Below are positions 5,830 through 12,636 of a DNA stretch of 12,942 bases, in pieces; within the stretch, counting starts at the first letter, position 1, and every line of letters begins with the position of its first letter. Made by a program: the position numbers and the translations under genes. Under the pieces are notes generated by a model. The model was not told the origin of the DNA and made no database searches. It saw nothing but the letters and a program-made list of their open reading frames with translations. The DNA is from Dehalococcoidia bacterium. GTDB taxonomy: Bacteria; Chloroflexota; Dehalococcoidia; GIF9; AB-539-J10. The stretch covers positions 1-12,942 of the forward strand of contig JAUVXS010000038.1 of NCBI GenBank assembly GCA_030603485.1, given 5' to 3'.

Positions 5830-7390
5830 AGACACTAGGCTCCGTCTTGCAATATCCAGATTCTGGATTTAGTGCCATGGTAGCAAACAGGGGAGTGTAG
5901 GATGATTTTGGTTCGATGGCAGTTATTTGTTTACCGTCAATAGTAATCTGCGCGAATATTTCTCGTAAGAAAGACTCTCTCTGTTCGTCTGTTACCCCAG
6001 AGTGGGACCAGAGAGCGGGCATGTTATTAAGTAATTCTGCTGCTCTTTGTATATTCGGTAGGTTCCTGGCTTGAGTTGGTGGCGAGGCGAGCTTCATTTG
6101 CCGTTCCAATGCAACACGCTCCTGACAGTAGGCTTTGTCAGACAGGTCACCCCATAAATGCTGTTTACGCAGATTTTCCAACGCCCTTTGAATGCGCGGT
6201 ATCTCATTGACGTTAATCTGAACTTCATCTTCACGCTGGGTTGCTTCTAAAATCATAGACTTCCAGGTATCCGGTAATACCAAGTGCGGCAGGACGCGAT
6301 CCTGAAACTGCCAACTTATAGCTTCGACAGATTGAGAACGAGGCCAGGCATCGCAATTACGACCCGAATTCTTGCGCTCATGGGATAACCGCAGTTTGGC
6401 GTTGCCAGAATTGTAAACAGTTTCACCATAGTATGGTTGATGGCATCGTTGGCACCGCAGTACTTTGGAGAAGGGGAAATGCCTGTCAGGACCCCTGGGT
6501 TGACCCCGGGTGGAATTACGCCGTTCAGCTTTAACCTGCTGGCAGCGCAACCATAACTCGCGGACTTCTGGACTGACTTCGTGGCTGCCATCAACAATCT
6601 TCTCATCTGGTAAGCCCTTATGATAGACTAATTTACCCTCGTAAAAGCGGTTATTGAAAATATCCATGATCGTGTGTTCCGTAAACAGGTTGCCTTTGCG
6701 AGTCCGGTAGCCAAGGATATTCAGGTGCTCTGCAACTTCCCGATATGATAATTTACCCGGAGCATAATCTTGGAGAGCCGTAAGAAGAGCAGGCATTGTC
6801 ACTGGATCTGGAACTTTGCGTTCTTGGTGAGCCGATTTTAACTCGCTCTTATAACCTAGTGGGGCAAGACCGATATGAAGCCCATCTTCGACCTTTTGTT
6901 TCAATCCTTCGGAGACGTATCTGGAAAGATCCCGGCTGTACTGTTCGTCTAAAGTCTCGTGGATGCGTTCGCTCAAGAAGTCCTGGTCACTTCCGGAGAT
7001 GATCCCCTGACTAACAAAGATTACGGTCTTACCAAAGCGGGTTAATTCCTCTTTGTACCGAATACATTCCTTTTGGTTGCGCCCAAAGCGCGATGTATGG
7101 TCCACTAAAAGTACGTCAAACAAATCCAATCTAGCATCTTCCAGAACTTGTTGGAATTCATAGCGTTTACTGGCGCTGCGACCACTCACGAATTCGGTGT
7201 ACCAGCGATCACCAAAAATAAGTCCGTAACTCTGGGCGAACCGCTCTTCGTTGTGGCGTTGGATATCTGGGCCATAACCATCACGCTGGTCAGGCGTTGA
7301 ATCCCTAATATAGCCCTCAGCGCGAAGACCTCTAAGGTCTTCAAAAGTCTTAACACGGTTCATATTTCTGACTTTAGTCTTGGTGGTCAT
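5819..7390 (-). CDS. Large serine recombinase (site-specific integrase)
   Basis: The 523-residue protein has three expected parts. The resolvase domain (about 23-165) carries catalytic S31 in 'GYIRDSTPDQ', 'FDVLLVDHTSRFGR' (91-104) and the long E helix. The recombinase domain (about 175-290) includes 'GLAPLGYKS', 'SYREVAEHLNILGYRTRKG' and 'IFNNRFYEGKLVY'. A zinc ribbon follows with C313, C316 and C346, then a coiled-coil stretch around 400-440. This is the architecture of phage-type large serine integrases that recombine short attP and attB sites. AAGGGGA before the ATG at 7390 supports the start; the upstream small gene overlaps it by 17 bp. Its last codons and stop fall in a 13-bp repeat shared with the tRNA-Lys fragment, where the attachment site would be expected. 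It looks intact. Confidence 0.93.
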   Translation of the reverse strand: MTTKTKVRNMNRVKTFEDLRGLRAEGYIRDSTPDQRDGYGPDIQRHNEERFAQSYGLIFGDRWYTEFVSGRSASKRYEFQQVLEDARLDLFDVLLVDHTSRFGRNQKECIRYKEELTRFGKTVIFVSQGIISGSDQDFLSERIHETLDEQYSRDLSRYVSEGLKQKVEDGLHIGLAPLGYKSELKSAHQERKVPDPVTMPALLTALQDYAPGKLSYREVAEHLNILGYRTRKGNLFTEHTIMDIFNNRFYEGKLVYHKGLPDEKIVDGSHEVSPEVRELWLRCQQVKAERRNSTRGQPRGPDRHFPFSKVLRCQRCHQPYYGETVYNSGNAKLRLSHERKNSGRNCDAWPRSQSVEAISWQFQDRVLPHLVLPDTWKSMILEATQREDEVQINVNEIPRIQRALENLRKQHLWGDLSDKAYCQERVALERQMKLASPPTQARNLPNIQRAAELLNNMPALWSHSGVTDEQRESFLREIFAQITIDGKQITAIEPKSSYTPLFATMALNPESGYCKTEPSVLTP

Positions 7391-7565
7391 TGTTTTTCCC
7401 CTTAGCTACATTTTCGTATGCATTTAGTGTATCGGGGATACCGATGATTGTCAACGGCTTTTGGGGTTCGATTTTGCGGTTATCGTGCTGAGGTATACCA
7501 TGTTCCTCTTCCCAAGACAAGGCTGATTTGATCATGTTCGCAATTATAACCGCCAACTTATCCAC
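7374..7565 (-). CDS. Small protein overlapping the serine recombinase start (63 aa)
   Basis: I recognise no family. The frame starts at a GTG (7565) with only a distant G-rich stretch (GGGGG) upstream and ends 17 bp inside the recombinase gene, so the two are probably translationally coupled. An internal ATG at 7535 is an alternative start with no better ribosome binding site. The N-terminal segment 'LAVIIANMIKSALSWEEE' is helical and the rest is polar and charged. Small overlapping genes just upstream of integrases often encode recombination directionality factors or regulators. That is a contextual guess with no motif to support it. Confidence 0.5.
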   Translation of the reverse strand: MDKLAVIIANMIKSALSWEEEHGIPQHDNRKIEPQKPLTIIGIPDTLNAYENVAKGKNNDHQD

Positions 7566-7590
7566 AGCTATGACTAAGCCCCCAAGGTGT

Positions 7591-8264
7591 TTACCACTTG
7601 AAATCTACCCCCTGTTGGATCCGCAATGATTCATCAGCACTTATGGTCTTCAGGTAACGCATTGTCATCAGCGCCGACTTATGTCGGAGCTGATCCTGCA
7701 CAGCCTTTGGATTGCCGGTTATTTTTAACCTCTCAATAGCCCCGCTATGACGAAGAATGTGAACCGCACCTACCCGGTCTGTCTCCCGCCTCGGTCTAGT
7801 AACGTCAGCTCGGTCAAAAGCGGCAGTCACGATTCTGAAAGCCTGAGACCTGGTTATCGGGAAGAGTCTATCGCTATCATCCAACTTATGCCGATAAGCA
7901 TAAGCCTGGAGCTGGGCAGCTAGTCCAGAAGATATAGCCACTAGGGCTGTTGTATTACCCTTACCTCTTATCTTCACTGTCCAGCCCGTCGCGGATCCTG
8001 ACCTATATCACAGGGCCTAACGCCTATCGCCTCAGAGCAGCGAGGGCAACCATCAAAAAGCAGTTGGATGAGCAGCTTATCCCGTTCACCATGCCGGCTT
8101 TCTCCGGCAGCCTCAGCAAGTCGCCTTACTTGGTCAAGGTTGAGGTGAACCACATAGTCGGCAGATCCAGCCTCACCTCGCCTTATTGCTAACTGCTGGT
8201 TACTTTTGTTGCGTATTAGGGCTGTAACCGGTACCGACAAGTTAGTGCTCTGACTCTGAGTCAT
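7591..8264 (-). pseudogene. Catalytic-domain tyrosine recombinase, split by a frameshift
   Basis: Two overlapping frames encode one XerC/D-like catalytic domain. The first (8264 to 7974) has 'RDKLLIQLLFDGCPRCSEAIGVRPCDI' with Arg I (R75), then leaves frame and stops. The second (7977 to 7591) continues with 'VKIRGKGNTTALV', 'HILRHSGA' (H73, R76 of that part), 'LRHKSALMTMRYLKT' (H99, Y108). Reading the second frame backwards gives the expected 'GWTVKIRGKG', so the shift lies between about 7977 and 8010. No slippery heptamer is visible there and the GTG at 7977 has no ribosome binding site. There is no SAM-like core-binding domain: only about 60 residues precede the catalytic part. Either a decayed integrase or a sequencing error; an intact version would be about 220 residues. 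Confidence 0.78.
8251..8263. promoter_or_regulatory. 13-bp inverted repeat TGACTC-T-GAGTCA at the tyrosine recombinase start
   Basis: Perfect 6-bp arms around one central base overlap the start codon region of the tyrosine recombinase gene. It could be a protein site or an mRNA hairpin masking initiation; chance is also possible, since it lies mostly in coding sequence. Confidence 0.3.
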
Positions 8265-8310
8265 AATTTATAACCCCCGACAACTCAACAAAATGACCAA
8301 TTACGTTGAA

Positions 8311-8523
8311 TTACTCCTTGATAACATCCCTCGCCCTTAACCCATTGGCCTTTAAGGCGTTGAAGACATATCCTTCACTACAACCAAGTTCTTTTGCAGC
8401 TTCTGCCACACTGCGGTGTAAACTCAGTGACTCACAAACATTTTTGAGTGGTATATTCAACGGCTTGCGTCCTAAACCATTAACCGCTACAGATTTACCG
8501 CAGTGCGGGCACTGGACTTTCAT
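8311..8523 (-). CDS. Small zinc-finger/helix-turn-helix protein (70 aa)
   Basis: The product starts with 'MKVQCPHCGKSV', a CxxC knuckle (C5, C8), and ends with a helix-turn-helix-like segment 'SVAEAAKELGCSEGYVFNALKANGL' (about 38-62). This is the layout of AsnC/homeodomain-like or resolvase C-terminal HTHs. Only one clear cysteine pair is present, so a metal site would need C48 or a second molecule. It starts five bases after the primase stop codon, and its Shine-Dalgarno (GGGAGA) lies in the last primase codons, so it is in the same operon. It is probably a DNA-binding regulator or accessory factor of the element; the GTCAAC repeats in the primase gene are a possible target. Confidence 0.7.
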   Translation of the reverse strand: MKVQCPHCGKSVAVNGLGRKPLNIPLKNVCESLSLHRSVAEAAKELGCSEGYVFNALKANGLRARDVIKE

Positions 8524-8528
8524 TGCCG

Positions 8529-10949
8529 TTATCTCCCTTTATGTTGTTGCAGCCATGCCCTCACCGTCTCAAGGTGTTCCTGTGGCACGTCTGGACGGGA
8601 AAGTAACTTCTCCAGGTCAAGGCAATTGACGCCCGGCTCCAGATGAATGACGGGCGCGCCCGCCGCCCGCCATGCCTCGATAGCCTCTGTCACTGGTAAG
8701 CCTATTGCAGACTCATGGGGGCCAGTAGTAAAGGGGGGTGTATCATCATCGGTAAGGGGTGTCAACCTGTCAACCCCCTCAGTTTTAGCTTCAAAAACCG
8801 TTGACACGCCTGATGTCAACCCCGTCAACCCTGTCAACTCCTCTAATATTGGCAAGCCTTCAACTTCTGGTAGTGGTTCACCGGGCGCATAATCCGCCGG
8901 GTAGGACTTCCGTTGCTCTCGATTGACTAGCCAACCCAATTTGATTGCTTTTCTGGCCCGTCGGGTGATTTGTTTGACACCCGTGCCTAATTCCTTCGCA
9001 AGCGTGGTATTGTTAATTTGCCCGCCTTCAGTACGGCTTGCGTCAAGGCGGATAACTGCTTCAACCAGCTTCCGTATGTCGCTTGTAGCGCCGGTACTAC
9101 TGTCAATGTACATCTCGTTTACCAAATCCCGCACCGTCTCGTAATCGGCAAGCGTGGCTATAATCTGCCCTTCAGCGTTAAGTTGCCTCTGGTGGTGGCG
9201 GATAAGCGCTGTTGTCTTGATTAGTGATATCAGCCGTGCGAAGTCCCGCAGAATACGGGGGGCCGCCGCCATTTTAGCCATAGCTGCCCCCAGTTCCTTA
9301 GTGAAAGGCACTCGCACCTTAATAGGCGCTCGCAGTTGAAGGTAAAGTTGAAAGGCAATAAGCGCGCCGTCCGGGGGTTTAACCCCTTCCGTTTCCAACG
9401 CCGCCTGTGTTTCCAGCGCCGCGCTTATTTGCTCCCGGCTGTCCGATATCGCCAGTGTAAATAAACGGGTCATTAGCTGCGCTCCTAGTGACCGTACAGA
9501 CGTGGTAATCAGGACTGTAGGCCCCGGCTTGCTAACTTCACGCACGGTATAATCACCAGTGACTGGGTCACGCACGGTCACTACATAGTGCAAGTGGTGG
9601 TCCTGAAGTAGATTCCGTATGGCGCTTGCTGCCGGGTTATCCTCACCGGCTGGTAGGCTATCCGCCTCAGTGAATACGAGTACCTTATGCTGTAAATCGG
9701 CGGCGTCGTAAATCAGTACACGCGGACTTCCAGCGTCAATTACATGATAGGCCTCATTCGGTAGTAGGATTAAGACGCGGCCCAGGGTGTAATTCTTCCC
9801 GGCTGAAGGCGGCCCCATTAGCAACAAGTGGTCGGGCATAGCACCCGGCCTCATTTCCAGCAGACGGGAAGTTACCGCCAAGTAGGTTATCAACGCTGGC
9901 TTTAAGTCGCCGCCGTAGCCAAGTCCCCGGATTGCATCCTGCACCAACTCAAGGGGGTCATCAGCCTCGATTACGCGGCGTGCCTCAGTGTAAGCCCGTG
10001 CTAATCCCTCATTCGTAGCCCGCGCCTTCAACGCCTGGCCGGATTCGGCTTTAGCCTTCAAGCCTTCCAACCATGACGGGATATCAAACCCTTGTATGTG
10101 TGCCTCTGAAATATCCTTGATACCATCCGGTACTGTGATATATCGCAGAGAAGGGGCACTTTTCAACACCCGAAGAACAAAGTCCTCAGCTTCCGGCTCT
10201 TGCCAGACATACACTTCAAGGCCCTCAATGTATTCCCCCCAGGGCATGGGCCATACACTCTTACCAGGCGCACCCAAAGCCGGAATACCATAATGCCAGC
10301 AAGTCCAGCAGTCCGATTCCCCCTCAACTATCAGAACCCAACCGGCTTTCCGAATTATGGCTAGCCTGTGCAAGCCATAGGGTAAAGCGTGGTCACCCTT
10401 GCGCCACTTGAAACGCGCCCCCTCTGCTGCTGTTAAGGCAAGCCTAAAACGTACTGCCCGTTCGGTTCCGTCCTCTGCATAGTAGGGTATTTTGACTGAA
10501 GGCTGTCCGTTGTACTCTAAGTCGCTAATACCCAGAGATTTAAGGAAGTCTACTGGTAGGTGCTTGGCTTCCGCCAAAGTCGCAAGGTTGACACCGTTGA
10601 CATAGTTGGCATTGGGGGTGTCAACCCTGTTTTGTGCCTGTTTTGCCCTACCGTTGACAGGTTGACAGGGTATACCGTTGTTTGAATCCCCCCTTATACT
10701 ACTTCGCCCATTCCGGCGAACATCCGCCCAGGTTAGATTCTTGGCTTCTAGTACGGCTTCCCTACTACAACCCGCCTGACACTTAAAGTCTGCGATAAAA
10801 TCGGGATTGTCTGCTGGTGTAATCCATAGGCTAGGCGTATGGTCATTGTGAACTGGGCATATCACTAGCCAACCATCCCCGGCCTTGTTTCGCGGTCTTT
10901 CAGGGAATAGGTTTAGAAAATCCTCGTAGGTGCGGATGCTGTCACTCAT
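8529..10949 (-). CDS. Element primase/AAA+ ATPase with CHC2-like zinc finger and TOPRIM
   Basis: The 806-residue protein begins with a CHC2-like zinc finger (C31, H34, C57, C61; 'CPVHNDHTPSLWI') and a linker of about 60 residues. A TOPRIM domain follows, with 'VLIVEGESD' (205-213) and 'VPDGIKDISEA' (273-283). An ATPase domain has Walker A 'GPPSAGKN' (379-386), Walker B 'VLVFTEAD' (423-430) and a sensor-like 'VLITTS'. A winged-helix-like 'TTLAKELGTGVKQITRRARKAIKLGWLV' comes at about 645-672 and a low-complexity Thr/Pro tail after it. Such primase-helicases start replication of phages and integrative elements. The ATG at 10949 is preferred to 10982 because GAGGGG lies about eight bases before it. 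Its first 8 bp overlap the upstream small gene. Both linkers are encoded by GTCAAC-rich DNA. GC content is clearly higher than in the left half of the window. Confidence 0.88.
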   Translation of the reverse strand: MSDSIRTYEDFLNLFPERPRNKAGDGWLVICPVHNDHTPSLWITPADNPDFIADFKCQAGCSREAVLEAKNLTWADVRRNGRSSIRGDSNNGIPCQPVNGRAKQAQNRVDTPNANYVNGVNLATLAEAKHLPVDFLKSLGISDLEYNGQPSVKIPYYAEDGTERAVRFRLALTAAEGARFKWRKGDHALPYGLHRLAIIRKAGWVLIVEGESDCWTCWHYGIPALGAPGKSVWPMPWGEYIEGLEVYVWQEPEAEDFVLRVLKSAPSLRYITVPDGIKDISEAHIQGFDIPSWLEGLKAKAESGQALKARATNEGLARAYTEARRVIEADDPLELVQDAIRGLGYGGDLKPALITYLAVTSRLLEMRPGAMPDHLLLMGPPSAGKNYTLGRVLILLPNEAYHVIDAGSPRVLIYDAADLQHKVLVFTEADSLPAGEDNPAASAIRNLLQDHHLHYVVTVRDPVTGDYTVREVSKPGPTVLITTSVRSLGAQLMTRLFTLAISDSREQISAALETQAALETEGVKPPDGALIAFQLYLQLRAPIKVRVPFTKELGAAMAKMAAAPRILRDFARLISLIKTTALIRHHQRQLNAEGQIIATLADYETVRDLVNEMYIDSSTGATSDIRKLVEAVIRLDASRTEGGQINNTTLAKELGTGVKQITRRARKAIKLGWLVNREQRKSYPADYAPGEPLPEVEGLPILEELTGLTGLTSGVSTVFEAKTEGVDRLTPLTDDDTPPFTTGPHESAIGLPVTEAIEAWRAAGAPVIHLEPGVNCLDLEKLLSRPDVPQEHLETVRAWLQQHKGR
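8760..8838. repeat. GTCAAC repeat cluster in the 3' part of the primase gene
   Basis: GTCAAC occurs at 8761, 8769, 8815, 8824 and 8833, and its complement GTTGAC at 8800: six copies in 78 bp. TGTCAACC is repeated in tandem at 8760-8775, and the copies at 8815, 8824 and 8833 are spaced 9 bp apart. The region encodes the repetitive 'LTGLTGLTSGVSTV' and 'GVDRLTPLT' stretches of the primase tail. The density far exceeds the rest of the window. Confidence 0.75.
10587..10668. repeat. GTTGAC repeat cluster in the 5' part of the primase gene
   Basis: GTTGAC occurs at 10587, 10596, 10653 and 10661 and GTCAAC at 10620: five copies in 80 bp, with GTTGACAG in perfect tandem at 10653-10668. The 9-bp spacing at 10587/10596 matches that of the other cluster. 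The DNA encodes the linker between the zinc finger and TOPRIM domains in a different reading phase from the other cluster, so protein sequence does not explain the shared motif. Confidence 0.75.
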
Positions 10950-11136
10950 TGGCTTTCCCCTCGCTTCCCGCCTTCGATTCACCCCAACACTCAGCTATCA
11001 GGTGAGTGAAGAATTTATGCCAGGCGGTTTTCATCGCAGGCGTAGATGGCCCCGGACGTATGTCAACTTTCACTTCCACTGACTCAGGCGTTTTCCTCCT
11101 CCGGTGTATCGGATAAGTGTTCCACGACTTACTCAT
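10942..11136 (-). CDS. Small element protein between AbrB-like and primase genes (64 aa)
   Basis: No family is recognised. The frame begins at an ATG (11136) that overlaps the stop of the AbrB-like gene and ends 8 bp inside the primase gene, so all three are probably translationally coupled. The N terminus is basic ('HRRRK'), followed by 'VEVKVDIRPGPSTPAMKTAWHKFFTHLIAE'. Its proline-rich turn and amphipathic helix look like a folded mini-domain rather than noise. Being tightly packed before the primase suggests a replication or loading accessory role, which is inference from position only. Confidence 0.6.
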   Translation of the reverse strand: MSKSWNTYPIHRRRKTPESVEVKVDIRPGPSTPAMKTAWHKFFTHLIAECWGESKAGSEGKANE

Positions 11137-11350
11137 CGTTACGCTGAGCCTCTGTTCTTTCCGTAATTGCGCGCCTCAGCAATGCCTCATCCACCCGCGT
11201 GCCCATGGGCACGTAGAGGACAAACTCATCGTAGAAGGCGATAACCATATCCCCGGGTTGGAGTTTACCCATCTCCGAGGGAATGGTTACCTCCTTACCC
11301 CTGACGGCAGCTCTGCGAATTCTGAAAGGTCGTTTGTAGACTTCACCCAC
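11129..11350 (-). CDS. AbrB/SpoVT-like swapped-hairpin DNA-binding protein (73 aa)
   Basis: 'AAVRGKEVTIPSEMGKLQPGDMVIAFYDEFVLYVP' (about 14-48) fits the AbrB/MazE/SpoVT swapped-hairpin pattern, in which 'x-G-x-(V/I)-(T/V)-(I/L)-P' is followed by 'G-(L/K)-x-x-G-D-x-(V/I)'. A charged C-terminal helix follows. Dimers of this fold bind operators and act as transition-state regulators or antitoxins. No MazF- or VapC-like toxin adjoins it, so a regulator of the element is likelier. It is the first gene of the minus-strand operon. The GTG at 11350 is the only usable start and has no Shine-Dalgarno. A TACAAT box ends 6 bp before it, which suggests a leaderless transcript. An inverted repeat just upstream may be its own operator. 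Confidence 0.72.
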   Translation of the reverse strand: MGEVYKRPFRIRRAAVRGKEVTIPSEMGKLQPGDMVIAFYDEFVLYVPMGTRVDEALLRRAITERTEAQRNDE

Positions 11351-11356
11351 GACTCT

Positions 11357-11362
11357 ATTGTA
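11357..11362 (-). promoter_or_regulatory. -10 box placing transcription start at the GTG of the AbrB-like gene
   Basis: TACAAT on the minus strand is followed by six bases and then the GTG start codon, so transcription would begin at or next to the start codon. No convincing -35 hexamer is found 16 to 18 bp upstream. The lack of a Shine-Dalgarno agrees with a leaderless mRNA. Confidence 0.45.
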
Positions 11363-11363
11363 A

Positions 11364-11376
11364 ACTAACAGTTAGT
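11364..11376. promoter_or_regulatory. Operator-like inverted repeat ACTAAC-A-GTTAGT
   Basis: Perfect 6-bp arms around one base lie immediately upstream of the TACAAT box, in the 75-bp gap between two divergent genes. A protein bound here would cover the AbrB operon promoter, so self-repression by the AbrB-like protein is plausible. The gap also has the near-tandem decamers AAAAGTTCTG and AAAAATTCTG (11391-11410). Confidence 0.5.
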
Positions 11377-11425
11377 GGTTCTTAGTCCTAAAAAGTTCTG
11401 AAAAATTCTGGGGAGATTTTCACTG

Positions 11426-12562
11426 ATGAAGCTACCAGCTTCACCAAAGAGGTGCCTAGCTATCGCAATGCTACGAGTCGTAGATCTTCGACAAAAAGAC
11501 ACGGCTAGATACACAAGGTGTGCTAACCAGATTGTCGTCGATGTGGAGGAGTGGTTTAGAGAAGAAGAATATTATCACAGGGTGGCTCGTATATGCAATG
11601 ACCAGAGTATCAAGAAAATGGTAGCTGCGGAGGCGATCTATTGGGGCGTAGAAGAAGAAACCTTGGTGAAGTTAGATCGTCTTACGCAAGACGATATCCT
11701 CCGCCACTATAGGACTGACTACATGAAAGCTGAGGAGCTAGATATAGAAAGTGTAGTAACACAATTAAAGTCTCAGCTTTTCCTTCCAGCTCCCGAAACA
11801 GTTCGCATCGATGATTTTGGCGGGCATGGACATCATATTATTCGCTTTAGGCAAGACATCTTTAAAGTGGTATCAAAAATAGGCTATAACACCGGCGAGT
11901 TCTGGGTTTCCAAGGAAGACTGGCGTCCCTCTAGCGAGATACCCGCTGACCTTGAAATCAATTATATTGTTTCCCCCTTTGGTACCTTGGAGCTGTTTTG
12001 CCCTGTTGAAGAGCACCCCTTATTCCAAAAGTTACTCTCTAAAACAGCACAGGAGAAATTCTCTATCTGGAAAAAAGAGAGTGGCCGGTATCTGATAATG
12101 TGCCGCGACATTTACAGGAAAATCTACGCCGAGGCAAGAACTCGTACTTTTCAATCCGCATGGGAGACTGTCAAGATAGGTCCCCAGCCTTTGACTCCCA
12201 ATTTTGCTGATCTTATCTATCTGCTTGCAATTTTACACCGTCGTAGCCCTGGCCAGTTCCCTATACCTGACGAAAATCTATATCAAATTAAACCCCGGGG
12301 TCTATTTGTCTCCGAGCTTTACCTGGGCTTAATACACCTGGCAGATGCCCCTGAGCCACCACCTATTCCGCCACCCCCATCTAATATCTTTTTGAATGGT
12401 TATATTAATACCCACCGGGATATGATTGGAAACTGGAGTGCCTCACTAGATATCACAGAATTGTTGAAACTTTTTGAAGCCCTCCGCGGAATTGGGGAGG
12501 CTATTCAACAAGAGCTGATGACGGATCATCCAGCCCAACAAGATAGCCCGCTGGTGAGATAG
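11426..12562 (+). CDS. Hypothetical protein of unknown family (378 aa), divergent from the element operon
   Basis: I do not recognise this protein. The ATG at 11426 is preceded by GGGGAG at a slightly long distance (about 10 bases); M15 (11468) is a weaker alternative. The N-terminal third is helical and charged ('VVDVEEWFREEEYYHRVARIC'). The middle has beta-type segments and aromatic residues, 'DDFGGHGHHIIRFRQDIFKVV' (about 129-149) followed by 'WVSKEDWRPSS'. A helical region includes 'FADLIYLLAILHRRSPGQF', and a proline linker 'PEPPPIPPPP' (about 311-320) leads to a short C-terminal helical tail. No signal peptide, transmembrane helix, Walker motif or nuclease motif is evident. It is transcribed alone and ends at a strong hairpin. 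Position beside the element operon makes cargo likely. Confidence 0.75.
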   Translation: MKLPASPKRCLAIAMLRVVDLRQKDTARYTRCANQIVVDVEEWFREEEYYHRVARICNDQSIKKMVAAEAIYWGVEEETLVKLDRLTQDDILRHYRTDYMKAEELDIESVVTQLKSQLFLPAPETVRIDDFGGHGHHIIRFRQDIFKVVSKIGYNTGEFWVSKEDWRPSSEIPADLEINYIVSPFGTLELFCPVEEHPLFQKLLSKTAQEKFSIWKKESGRYLIMCRDIYRKIYAEARTRTFQSAWETVKIGPQPLTPNFADLIYLLAILHRRSPGQFPIPDENLYQIKPRGLFVSELYLGLIHLADAPEPPPIPPPPSNIFLNGYINTHRDMIGNWSASLDITELLKLFEALRGIGEAIQQELMTDHPAQQDSPLVR

Positions 12563-12564
12563 AA

Positions 12565-12610
12565 GAACCGGGGGGCAGTTATCCCCGGTTCCAGCGGTTC
12601 TTTCTTTTCT
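12565..12610 (+). terminator. Terminator after the 378-aa gene
   Basis: GAACCGGGG (12565-12573) and CCCCGGTTC (12583-12591) make a perfect 9-bp stem with a 9-nt loop. A second CGGTTC (12595-12600) can pair with the same GAACCG, leaving the GGGG/CCCC pairing inside; that outer form is followed directly by TTTCTTTTCT. The structure begins two bases after the stop codon. Confidence 0.75.
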
Positions 12611-12621
12611 GGCGAACTCTT

Positions 12622-12634
12622 GTGGTAGTACCAC
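12622..12634. repeat. 13-bp inverted repeat GTGGTA-G-TACCAC
   Basis: Perfect 6-bp arms around one base lie just after the 3' end of the HTH remnant and after the terminator of the 378-aa gene. It has no T tract. It may be a recombination or regulatory site. Confidence 0.35.
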
Positions 12635-12636
12635 TT

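Noticed and set aside
7977..8010. Programmed ribosomal frameshift joining the two tyrosine recombinase frames
   Set aside because: No slippery heptamer and no downstream hairpin were seen; an indel or sequence error is simpler.
8760..8838. CRISPR array suggested by repeated GTCAAC units
   Set aside because: The units are 6 to 9 bp at uneven spacing, in both orientations, and lie inside an open primase frame; no repeat-spacer pattern and no cas gene are present.
11129..11350. MazE-type antitoxin of a toxin-antitoxin pair
   Set aside because: The downstream 64-aa protein has no MazF, PemK or PIN-like features, and the gene heads a replication operon, so a regulator is likelier.
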